A stretch of 64,000 nt of DNA from contig NZ_JBGBPY010000001.1 in assembly GCF_041107455.1 (NCBI RefSeq), forward strand, positions 3,720,001 through 3,784,000, given 5' to 3'. Both the position numbers and the translations under genes were made by a program. Origin of the DNA: Rhodanobacter humi (GTDB taxonomy: Bacteria; Pseudomonadota; Gammaproteobacteria; Xanthomonadales; Rhodanobacteraceae). The notes under the pieces are model-generated. The model did not search any database, was not told where the DNA came from, and worked only from the letters and a program-made list of their open reading frames with translations. Each line of letters begins with the position of its first letter. Position 1 is the stretch's first letter. This document shows positions 57,874 to 64,000 of the stretch, in pieces.

Positions 57874-58809
57874 ATGGATCATCCCATCGAATCCGGCGCC
57901 GACGGCGCGCTGCCGCATGCCGACTATCGCTGCGGCCTGGTCGCGCTGGCCGGCCGCCCGAACGTGGGCAAGTCGACCCTGCTCAATGCGCTGATCGGCT
58001 TCCGCCTCTCCATCGTCAGCCCGCGCCCGCAGACCACCCGCCACCGCATCCTCGGCATCGCGAGCAGCGAAGCCGGGCAGATCCTCTATGTCGACACCCC
58101 CGGCCTGCACCGCGGCGCCAAGCGGGCGATGAACCGCAGCCTCAACCGCGCCGCGCGCGCCGCGATCAGCGACGTCGACCTGGTGGTGCAGGTGATCGAG
58201 GCGGGCCGCTGGACCGACGAGGACGAGGCGCTGTACGCCGCGCTCACCGAGCAGAAGGCGCCGCGCCTGCTGGTCATCAACAAGGTGGACCTGAGCAAGG
58301 ACAAGACGGCCCTGCTGCCGTTCGTGGCCGGCTTGAGCGAGAAGCACGACTATGACGAGATCCACTACGCCAGCGCGTTGAAGAAGAAGGGCCTGGCCGA
58401 GCTGGAGCGGGCCATCCTCGCCCGCCTGCCGGTGCGCGCGCCGGTCTACGGCGAGGACGAGATCACCGATCGCAGCGAGCGCTTCCTCGCCGCCGAGATG
58501 GTGCGCGAGCAGCTGATGCTGCGGCTGGACCAGGAACTGCCCTATGCCACCACGGTGGAGATCGAGCAGTTCATCGACCGCCCCGACGGCGTCGCCGAGA
58601 TCCACGCGGTGGTCTGGGTGGAGCGCGACGGCCAGAAGGCCATCGTGATCGGCCAGGGCGGCGCCCAGCTCAAGGCCATCGGCACGGCCGCGCGCCGGCA
58701 CATGGAGCGCCTGTTCGAGCGCAAGGTCTTCCTCAAGTTGTGGGTGAAGGTGCGCGAAGGCTGGGTGGACGACGAGGCGATGCTGAAGAAGTTCGGCTAT
58801 ACGGATTAG
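57874..58809 (+). CDS. era: GTPase Era
   Basis: This essential GTPase of 311 residues binds the 3' end of 16S rRNA during 30S assembly. G1 is [14 protein letters not shown]3 is [10 protein letters not shown] and G4 is [11 protein letters not shown]. The C-terminal KH domain includes [15 protein letters not shown] and ends [16 protein letters not shown]. Its TAG stop lies inside a 32-base inverted-repeat arm that fills the gap to recO. Confidence 0.97.
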   Translation: MDHPIESGADGALPHADYRCGLVALAGRPNVGKSTLLNALIGFRLSIVSPRPQTTRHRILGIASSEAGQILYVDTPGLHRGAKRAMNRSLNRAARAAISDVDLVVQVIEAGRWTDEDEALYAALTEQKAPRLLVINKVDLSKDKTALLPFVAGLSEKHDYDEIHYASALKKKGLAELERAILARLPVRAPVYGEDEITDRSERFLAAEMVREQLMLRLDQELPYATTVEIEQFIDRPDGVAEIHAVVWVERDGQKAIVIGQGGAQLKAIGTAARRHMERLFERKVFLKLWVKVREGWVDDEAMLKKFGYTD

Positions 58810-58925
58810 GAGTGGGAGGTGAGGAGTGAGAAGTGAGAGAAAGGCCGGGGATGCTTCTCGCATCATCGCCATTCGCTTTTCGCTTCTTGCGCGCTCTCAC
58901 TTTCCACTTCTCGTTTCCCACTCCT
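58808..58925. repeat. GTGAGAAG-rich inverted repeat between era and recO
   Basis: The arms 58808-58839 (purine-rich, AGGAGTGGGAGGTGAGGAGT...) and 58894-58925 (pyrimidine-rich) match in 26 of 32 positions as an inverted repeat. Five of the six mismatches would be G-U wobbles in RNA, so a transcript could form an almost continuous 32-bp stem around a 54-base loop. The purine arm is itself a degenerate 7-base repeat (GTGAGGA/GTGAGAA). Confidence 0.7.
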
Positions 58926-58933
58926 GATTTTTC

Positions 58934-59644
58934 ATGCGCCTCGACCAGCAACCCGCCTACGTGCTGCATGCGCGGCCTTATCGCGAGACTTCGCTGCTGC
59001 TCGAATGCCTGACCCGCGACCACGGCCGGCTCGGCGTGGTGGCGCGCGGGGTGCGTGGCGAACGGGCGAAGTTGCGGCGGGCGCAACTGGAGCCATTCCA
59101 GCCGCTGGCGCTGGACCTGCTGTTGCGCGGCGAGATGGCCACGCTGACGGGAGCCGAGACGGTGGGCATGCCGCTGCGATTGGGTGGTGACCACGGCCTG
59201 GCGGGGCTCTACCTCAACGAGCTGGTGGTGCGGCTCACCGCACGGCAGGACGCGCAGCCGGCGCTGTTCGACGCCTATGCCCGTACGCTGGCGCGGCTGG
59301 CCGCGGGCGAGCCGGCGGGATGGACGTTGCGCCGTTTCGAGCGCGACCTGCTGGAGGCCATCGGCTATGGACTGCAATTGCGCTGCGAGGCCGGTGGCGA
59401 GGAGGCGCTGCAGGCGCAGGCGCATTACCGCTACGACGTGGAGCAAGGCGCCGTGCGTTGCGCGGCCGGTGCGGCCCGTGCGGTGCGCGGCGGCGACCTG
59501 CTGGCGCTGGTCGAAGACCGCATGCCGGACCCCGCGGGGGCGGCGGCGTTGCGCCGGCTGATGCGCGAGGTGATCCGTTACCACCTGGGCGGGGGCGAAC
59601 TGCGTGCGTGGCGCATGCTGGCGGGCGCGCCGCCGCGTCGTTGA
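58934..59644 (+). CDS. recO: DNA repair protein RecO
   Basis: This RecFOR recombination mediator of 236 residues loads RecA on SSB-coated DNA. The N-terminal OB fold has YVLHARPYRETSLLLECLTR and LGVVARGVRGERAKLR. The C-terminal helical part has FERDLLEAIGYGLQLRCE. The cysteine pair of the zinc site seen in some RecO proteins is not evident. It lies after era as in other Gammaproteobacteria; pdxJ does not follow, and the next gene is on the opposite strand. Confidence 0.94.
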   Translation: MRLDQQPAYVLHARPYRETSLLLECLTRDHGRLGVVARGVRGERAKLRRAQLEPFQPLALDLLLRGEMATLTGAETVGMPLRLGGDHGLAGLYLNELVVRLTARQDAQPALFDAYARTLARLAAGEPAGWTLRRFERDLLEAIGYGLQLRCEAGGEEALQAQAHYRYDVEQGAVRCAAGAARAVRGGDLLALVEDRMPDPAGAAALRRLMREVIRYHLGGGELRAWRMLAGAPPRR

Positions 59645-59656
59645 GGCGGCCGGCTC

Positions 59657-60367
59657 TCAGGTATCCAGGGCCTGCAGCGTGACCTGCACGGCGCTGCGGA
59701 ATCGGGCGATGGCCGGTGCGACCTCGTGCGACTCCTCGCGCAGCAGCTGCTGCAGGCTGGCCACCTCGGCGGCCAGCGCGGCGGCGCCGCAGAAACCACA
59801 GGACGAACGCAACCGGTGCAGCCGGTCGTCCAGTGCCGCCTGGTCGCGAACCGGCATGCCCAGCTCCTGGTGCAGCAGGGCCAGCTCGCCCCGCAGCAGC
59901 TGGCGCAGCGCCCGCATGGTGGTGGCGTCGCCGCTGGCGCGCAGGGCCGCGATGTCGTCCAGTACCGGCATGGCGCCGGGCAGCCGGGCCAGCAGGCGCT
60001 GCAGATCGGCAATGCCGCAGGGTTTGCGCAGCACGTCGCCGAAGCCGCAGGCGAGCAAGCTGCGCTGTCCGGCGCCGTCCAGCTCGGCGGAGCTGGCGAC
60101 CGCGAGACTGCCGGCGGAACGGGCCTGGGCGTCGGCGCGCAGCGCCGCCAACACCTCGCGGGCGCCGGCGCCGGGCATGCGGCAGTCCAGCAGCAGCAGG
60201 TCGAAGGCCTCGCCGCGGCCCAGCCGCAGCGCCTGCACGCCATCGGCGCAGTCCGTCACGTGGGCGCCCAGCGAGCGCAATCCATCGCACAGGAAGCGGC
60301 GACTGGCCGGATCGTCGTCGGCCACCAGCACACGCGGCGAAGGGGAGGCAACGGGGCTGGCTGGCAT
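59657..60367 (-). CDS. Orphan response regulator with receiver and HPt domains
   Basis: This is a 236-residue protein with no output domain. The receiver (about 12-125) has VLVADDDPASRRFL (acidic pocket), FDLLLLDCRMPG (phospho-Asp) and VLRKPC (Lys). The C-terminal half is an HPt module with LHRLRSSCGFCGAAALA containing the candidate phospho-His. It could shuttle phosphate between a hybrid sensor kinase and another regulator. No kinase gene is visible nearby. It is convergent with recO and divergent from the YdbH-like gene. Confidence 0.87.
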   Translation of the reverse strand: MPASPVASPSPRVLVADDDPASRRFLCDGLRSLGAHVTDCADGVQALRLGRGEAFDLLLLDCRMPGAGAREVLAALRADAQARSAGSLAVASSAELDGAGQRSLLACGFGDVLRKPCGIADLQRLLARLPGAMPVLDDIAALRASGDATTMRALRQLLRGELALLHQELGMPVRDQAALDDRLHRLRSSCGFCGAAALAAEVASLQQLLREESHEVAPAIARFRSAVQVTLQALDT

Positions 60368-60410
60368 GACCGGGTCCTTGGTTCAGCTGGTTTTGGCAGA
60401 ATGGCCCGAC

Positions 60411-62438
60411 ATGCGCCCGACATCAAGCCATCTGCTGCTGTGCCTGTTCCTGCTGCTCGGCCTCGGCCTGGGCCTGGCGGAGCCGGCGCGGGCGGACATC
60501 ACGGTCGCTGCGAAACAGCTCAGCCTGCCGGGGCTGCGCCTGCAGGACCTGAGCGCCCGGCTCAGCGAGGATCCGGCCGGCGGCCTGCATCTGCAGCTGC
60601 AGGCCGGCCAGGCGGATATTGCCGCGATGGGCTGGCGGCGCGTGGGTCTGCACCTCGACGGCCGGTTGCAGCGCGATGCGCAGCTGCGCTGGGTATTCGA
60701 CGGCCACCTGCAGTTGCGCGGCGCACCGGGCGGCGCGCTGGGCAACGCGCAGCTCAGCTGGGTGGTGAATCTCGCTTCCGACACCATGCAGGTGCAGTTG
60801 CAGCAGGACAAGGCGCAAGCCAGCGCGTGGCTGCCGCTGGACCAGCTCAGCCACGCGAAGATCAGCCTGCGCCAGTTGCCGGCCGGCTGGCTGCAGGGCC
60901 TGCTCGGCACGGTCTGGTCCGGCCGGCTCGGCGCCGGTCGGCTGGATGCCGATCTCGCGCTGGACGCAGGCGACGCGGGGGTGCAGTCCTCCGGTGAGCT
61001 CACCCTGGCCGGCGTCGGCTTCGACACGCCCAGCGGTACCCTGGCGGGGCAGGGCATCAGCGGCAAGGTGCGTTTCGGTTTCGAGAGCGGCGACGACGGG
61101 GCCCGGATCAGCCTGCAAGGCAGCCTGGGCGGCGGCGAACTGCTGCTGGGGCCGCTGTACGCGAAACTGCCCGCGCACCCGGTGCAACTGGATATCGGCG
61201 CACGCGCCAGTCGCGGCGCGATCGAACTGGATCGCCTGCACGTGGACGATGCCGATGCGCTGCAACTGGACGGCGCGCTGGCGTTCGACGCCAGGGGCAA
61301 CCTGCAGAAACTGCAGCTGGATCGCTTCCACGCCAGCTTGCCGGCGGCGTACGAACGTTACGGCCAGGCCTGGCTGGCCACGCTGGGCCTGCGTGACGTG
61401 CGCTCCGCGGGGCAGTTGAGCGGCAGCCTGGACCTGCGCAGCGACGGCCTGCACGCTTTCGCGTTCGACACCGATCGGCTGGACCTGGCCGATGGCGCCG
61501 GCCGCTTCGCGGTGAGTGACCTTCGCGGCGGCCTGGACTGGTCGGCGCAGGGCGATCGTCCCGCCACCACGCTGGGCTGGCAGGGCCTGCAGTTCTACCG
61601 CATTCCCAATGGTGCGGCGCAGTCGCACTGGCAGAGCCGCGACGGCACGCTGGCCTTGCAGCAGCCGCTCACCGTGCCGGTGCTGAAGGGCCAGTTGCGG
61701 CTGGCCAGCCTGGACTGGCGCCCGGCCGCGGCGAAGGGCCAGCGTCTCGCCACCAGCCTCACCGTCGCCGGCGTCGACATGGCCAGCTTCAGCCACGCGC
61801 TGGGCTGGCCGTCCTTTCCCGGCACGCTGGGCGGCGCGGTTCCCTCGCTGCGCTGGGTCGGCGATCGCTTCGAGCTGGAGGGCGGCCTGTCGGTGAACGT
61901 GTTCAACGGCTTCGTGGACGTCACCCACCTCTCGCTGCAGCAGCCGTTCGGCGATGCGCCGGTGCTGGCCGGCGACATCAGCCTCAACCAGCTCGACCTC
62001 GGTGCGATCACCAGCGTGTTCGACTTCGGCAGCATCACCGGGCGACTCGACGGCACCATCGACGACCTGCGCCTGGCGAACTGGAACCCGGTCGCGTTCA
62101 AGGCCTCGCTGCTCGCCGGCAGTGGCGGGCGGATCAGTCAGCGCGCGGTGAACAATCTCACCGCGGTGGGCGGTGGCGGCATGGCCGGCGGCCTGCAGGG
62201 CGCGATGCTGAAATTGTTCAAGACCTTCGGCTACAAGCGCATCGGCCTCAGCTGCACGCTGCGCGGCGCGATCTGCCAGATGGGCGGGCTGGAGAGCGAC
62301 GATGACGGTTACACTATCGTCGAAGGCAGCGGCCTGCCGCACCTCGAGGTGATCGGTCACCAGGCCCGGGTCGACTGGCCCACCTTGGTGCGTCGCCTGC
62401 GCGAAGCCATCAACGGCCACGCGCCGGTGGTTCGCTGA
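60411..62438 (+). CDS. YdbH-like (AsmA-family) envelope protein
   Basis: This is a 675-residue protein with an N-terminal signal or anchor (about 5-24, SSHLLLCLFLLLGLGLGLAE). A long repetitive beta-rich region (LQLQAGQADIAAMGWR, LDLADGAGRFAVSDLRGGL) is typical of AsmA-like bridge proteins. The end (GDISLNQLDLGAITSVFDFG and ISQRAVNNLTAVGG) resembles the YdbH/dicarboxylate-transport-domain family. A YdbL gene follows 35 bases later, strongly supporting a YdbH role in phospholipid traffic to the outer membrane; E. coli YdbH is partly redundant with TamB and YhdP. The start codon is uncertain, since weak alternatives exist upstream. Confidence 0.8.
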   Translation: MRPTSSHLLLCLFLLLGLGLGLAEPARADITVAAKQLSLPGLRLQDLSARLSEDPAGGLHLQLQAGQADIAAMGWRRVGLHLDGRLQRDAQLRWVFDGHLQLRGAPGGALGNAQLSWVVNLASDTMQVQLQQDKAQASAWLPLDQLSHAKISLRQLPAGWLQGLLGTVWSGRLGAGRLDADLALDAGDAGVQSSGELTLAGVGFDTPSGTLAGQGISGKVRFGFESGDDGARISLQGSLGGGELLLGPLYAKLPAHPVQLDIGARASRGAIELDRLHVDDADALQLDGALAFDARGNLQKLQLDRFHASLPAAYERYGQAWLATLGLRDVRSAGQLSGSLDLRSDGLHAFAFDTDRLDLADGAGRFAVSDLRGGLDWSAQGDRPATTLGWQGLQFYRIPNGAAQSHWQSRDGTLALQQPLTVPVLKGQLRLASLDWRPAAAKGQRLATSLTVAGVDMASFSHALGWPSFPGTLGGAVPSLRWVGDRFELEGGLSVNVFNGFVDVTHLSLQQPFGDAPVLAGDISLNQLDLGAITSVFDFGSITGRLDGTIDDLRLANWNPVAFKASLLAGSGGRISQRAVNNLTAVGGGGMAGGLQGAMLKLFKTFGYKRIGLSCTLRGAICQMGGLESDDDGYTIVEGSGLPHLEVIGHQARVDWPTLVRRLREAINGHAPVVR

Positions 62439-62473
62439 AGCCGTTGCGAGCGTCCCGTTCAAAGGAGTGGCAC

Positions 62474-63085
62474 ATGCGCAAGCTCACCTGCACCATTCTC
62501 GCCATGCTGGCCGTCGCACTGGTGGGATGCGTCACGATCAACGTCTATTTCCCCGAGGCGGCGGCGCAGAAGGCCGCCGACCAGTTCATCGGCACCGTGC
62601 TCGACGGCAGCGGGCAGAAGGCGCCGGCGGCGGACAAGAACGCCCCGGCGCAGGACAACCCGCCACCCGCGCATCAGCCCTCGGCGATGCTGCTGGACCT
62701 GCTGGTGCCGGCCGCCCAGGCCGCCGATGTGCCGAACCTGCGCGTGCAGACGCCGGCGGTGCAGGCGATCCACGAGCGGATGCGCACGCGCTTCGAGGGC
62801 TCGCTGAAGGCCTTGCTGGACAGCGGCGCGGTGGGTTTCACTCGCGACGGCATGGTCGCCATGCGCGATGCGGCCAAGGTGCCGCTGGCCGAACGCGCCC
62901 AGGCCAACGCCACCGTGGCCGACGAGAACCGCGATCGCGCCGCGCTGTACCGCGAGATCGCCAACGCCAACAACCATCCGGAGTGGGAGGCGCAGATCCG
63001 CGCCACCTTCGCGCAGACCTGGATCGAACATGCGCATGCCGGCTGGTACTGCCAGGATGCCGCCGGCGCGTGGCAGCGCAAGTAA
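62474..63085 (+). CDS. YdbL-family (DUF1318) lipoprotein, possibly fused with a YnbE-like N-terminus
   Basis: This is a 203-residue lipoprotein with a strong AAAGGAG ribosome site. The lipobox is ALVGC (Cys19), followed by VTINVYFPEAAAQKAADQFI, a segment typical of DUF1318 lipoproteins. The C-terminal half (about 95-203) matches YdbL, ending EHAHAGWYCQDAAGAWQRK like the E. coli ending GEYVQGINGKWLRK. E. coli encodes the lipoprotein YnbE and soluble YdbL separately; here one protein is lipidated and carries the YdbL domain. It lies directly after the YdbH-like gene. Confidence 0.82.
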   Translation: MRKLTCTILAMLAVALVGCVTINVYFPEAAAQKAADQFIGTVLDGSGQKAPAADKNAPAQDNPPPAHQPSAMLLDLLVPAAQAADVPNLRVQTPAVQAIHERMRTRFEGSLKALLDSGAVGFTRDGMVAMRDAAKVPLAERAQANATVADENRDRAALYREIANANNHPEWEAQIRATFAQTWIEHAHAGWYCQDAAGAWQRK

Positions 63086-63096
63086 ACGTTTGGCTT

Positions 63097-63134
63097 CCCT
63101 CTCCCGCTTGCGGGAGAGGGGGCGGGGGAGAGGG
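63097..63134. repeat. Short palindromic repeat before rlmD
   Basis: CCCTCTCCCGC (63097-63107), loop TT, GCGGGAGAGGG (63110-63120) form a perfect 11-bp stem, followed by an imperfect direct copy (GGCGGGGGAGAGGG). This motif is a familiar dispersed palindrome in Gammaproteobacteria. It may end the ydbH-ydbL transcript, though there is no T-tract. Confidence 0.7.
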
Positions 63135-63169
63135 CAGTGCTTGCGGCAGCGCTGCACCGTGCAATCGGC

Positions 63170-63175
63170 GATAAT
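63170..63175 (+). promoter_or_regulatory. Possible -10 box for rlmD
   Basis: GATAAT (63170-63175) lies 38 bases before the rlmD ATG. No well-spaced -35 was found. Confidence 0.35.
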
Positions 63176-63213
63176 GACCGGTCTGCCCCCGCCGTGTTGA
63201 AGCCCCGCAGACC

Positions 63214-64000
63214 ATGTCCCGATCCAACTCCCGTCCCCGCGCGCCTGCACCCGAGCTCGAGGCCGACATCACCGACCTGAGCCACGACGGCCGTGGCGTC
63301 GCCCGCATCGACGGCAAGGCGGTGTTCGTCGCCGGTGCGCTCGAAGGCGAACGCGTGCGCCTGCGCATCCGCCAGCGCCATCGCCACTTCGACGAGGCGG
63401 AAACGGTCGAAGTGCTCAGCGCCTCGCCGCATCGCGTGCCGCCCAAGTGCGCGCACTTCGGCCAGTGCGGCGGCTGCTCGCTGCAACACCTGGACGCCGC
63501 GGCCCAGATTGCCGCCAAGCAGCGCGTGCTGGCCGACAACTTCGCGCGCATCGGCAAGGTGGAACCGGCGCGGTGGCTGCCGCCGCTCACCGACGAGCCC
63601 TGGGGCTACCGCCGCAAGGGCCGATTGTCGGTGCGCTCGGTGGCGAAGAAGGGTCGCGTGCTGGTGGGTTTCCGTGAGGAGGCCAATCCGCGCTACGTGG
63701 CCGACATCCGCCATTGCGACGTGGTGCATCCCGCGCTGGGCGAAAAGATCGAACTGCTCGGCGACCTGGTGAGCGGCATGGACGCCGCTTCCGAAATCCC
63801 GCAGATCGAGTTCGCCGCCGGCGACGACGCCGTGGCGCTGGTGTTCCGCCACATGCAGCCGCTGAGCGAGCGCGACCGCGCGGCACTGGTCGCGTTCGGC
63901 CAGCAGCACGGTTTCACGATCTACCTGCAGCCGGGTGGCGTGAGCAGCGTGCATCCGCTGTGGCCGGAAGCACCGCGGCTGGCGTTCACGCTGTCGCCGG
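63214..64000 (+). CDS. rlmD: 23S rRNA (uracil-1939 C5)-methyltransferase, 3' end cut by window
   Basis: The first 262 residues of RlmD (RumA) are visible; the SAM-binding half lies beyond the window. An N-terminal TRAM domain (about 12-70) has ITDLSHDGRGVARIDGKAVF and GALEGERVRL. The iron-sulfur motif CAHFGQCGGCSLQH provides Cys ligands, as in RlmD rather than the cluster-free TrmA. The start at 63214 (ATG) gives MSRSNSRPRAPAPELEAD. Confidence 0.93.
   Translation, partial: MSRSNSRPRAPAPELEADITDLSHDGRGVARIDGKAVFVAGALEGERVRLRIRQRHRHFDEAETVEVLSASPHRVPPKCAHFGQCGGCSLQHLDAAAQIAAKQRVLADNFARIGKVEPARWLPPLTDEPWGYRRKGRLSVRSVAKKGRVLVGFREEANPRYVADIRHCDVVHPALGEKIELLGDLVSGMDAASEIPQIEFAAGDDAVALVFRHMQPLSERDRAALVAFGQQHGFTIYLQPGGVSSVHPLWPEAPRLAFTLSP

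Overview
This is a GC-rich, chromosomal, almost entirely core-genome window. Gene content and order point to Gammaproteobacteria, order Lysobacterales (Xanthomonadales), most likely Rhodanobacteraceae (Rhodanobacter/Dyella/Frateuria-like). The pointers are pyrG-kdsA-eno-ftsB-ispDF-truD-surE-pcm-nlpD, tig-clpP-clpX-lon-hupB-ppiD, ppsR/ppsA, rpoE-rseA-mucD-lepA-lepB-rnc-era-recO, and several palindromic intergenic repeats of a style I associate with this order. I see no rRNA, CRISPR array, prophage, transposase or toxin-antitoxin genes. The family assignment is an inference.

Layout. 1-1776: an aminopeptidase P (minus, cut by the window edge). 1975-5966: cyoABCD, a cytochrome bo-type quinol oxidase operon without cyoE, closed by a terminator. 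6024-6550: a long, extremely palindromic non-coding element. 6706-16969: a run for CTP, KDO, enolase, divisome, MEP-isoprenoid, tRNA pseudouridine and damage-repair genes ending in nlpD, followed by four perfect hairpins (16968-17080). 17135-20491: Mth938-like/yhbY divergent from rlmE-ftsH. 20686-21671: six tRNA genes. 21755-30774: protein-quality-control block tig, clpP, clpX, lon, hupB, tRNA-Val, tRNA-Asp, ppiD. 30869-35701: mltD/gloB divergent from a methyltransferase, rnhA and dnaQ, then a PP2C phosphatase. 35887-36089: tRNA-Ser with an unusual 32-bp inverted duplication of its 3' end. 36126-40027: divergent ppsA/ppsR plus a DUF1249 gene. 40087-40492: tRNA-Ala-Glu-Asp with a clear promoter. 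40594-47697: a K+/H+ antiporter, FKBP, ugd-slyX-DUF2058, and a fadJ-like gene. 47952-50668: a two-gene unit with an AAA-like N-domain remnant and a GGDEF/EAL protein. 50767-59644: the sigma-E operon with an almost textbook autoregulatory promoter, then lepA-lepB-DUF4845-rnc-era-recO. 59657-63085: an orphan receiver-HPt protein, a YdbH-like AsmA-type protein and a YdbL lipoprotein. 63214-end: rlmD, cut by the window edge.

Themes. Envelope and protein quality control dominate: Tig, ClpXP, Lon, FtsH, PpiD, FKBP, MucD, RpoE/RseA and LepB handle folding, degradation and secretion. NlpD, MltD, KdsA and the YdbH/YdbL pair serve cell wall and outer membrane. Twelve tRNA genes are present: Arg x2, Pro, His, Lys, Leu, Val, Asp x2, Ser, Glu and Ala.

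The most unusual content is non-coding: the nested palindrome block between cyoD and pyrG, the hairpin train after nlpD, a hairpin pressed against the clpX -10 box, and the tRNA-Ser inverted duplication. Protein-level oddities are the possible YnbE/YdbL fusion, an NlpD with an eroded LytM site, and the stand-alone AAA N-domain-like protein coupled to a c-di-GMP enzyme. Promoters and terminators were found by eye; no fold, alignment or database search was run.
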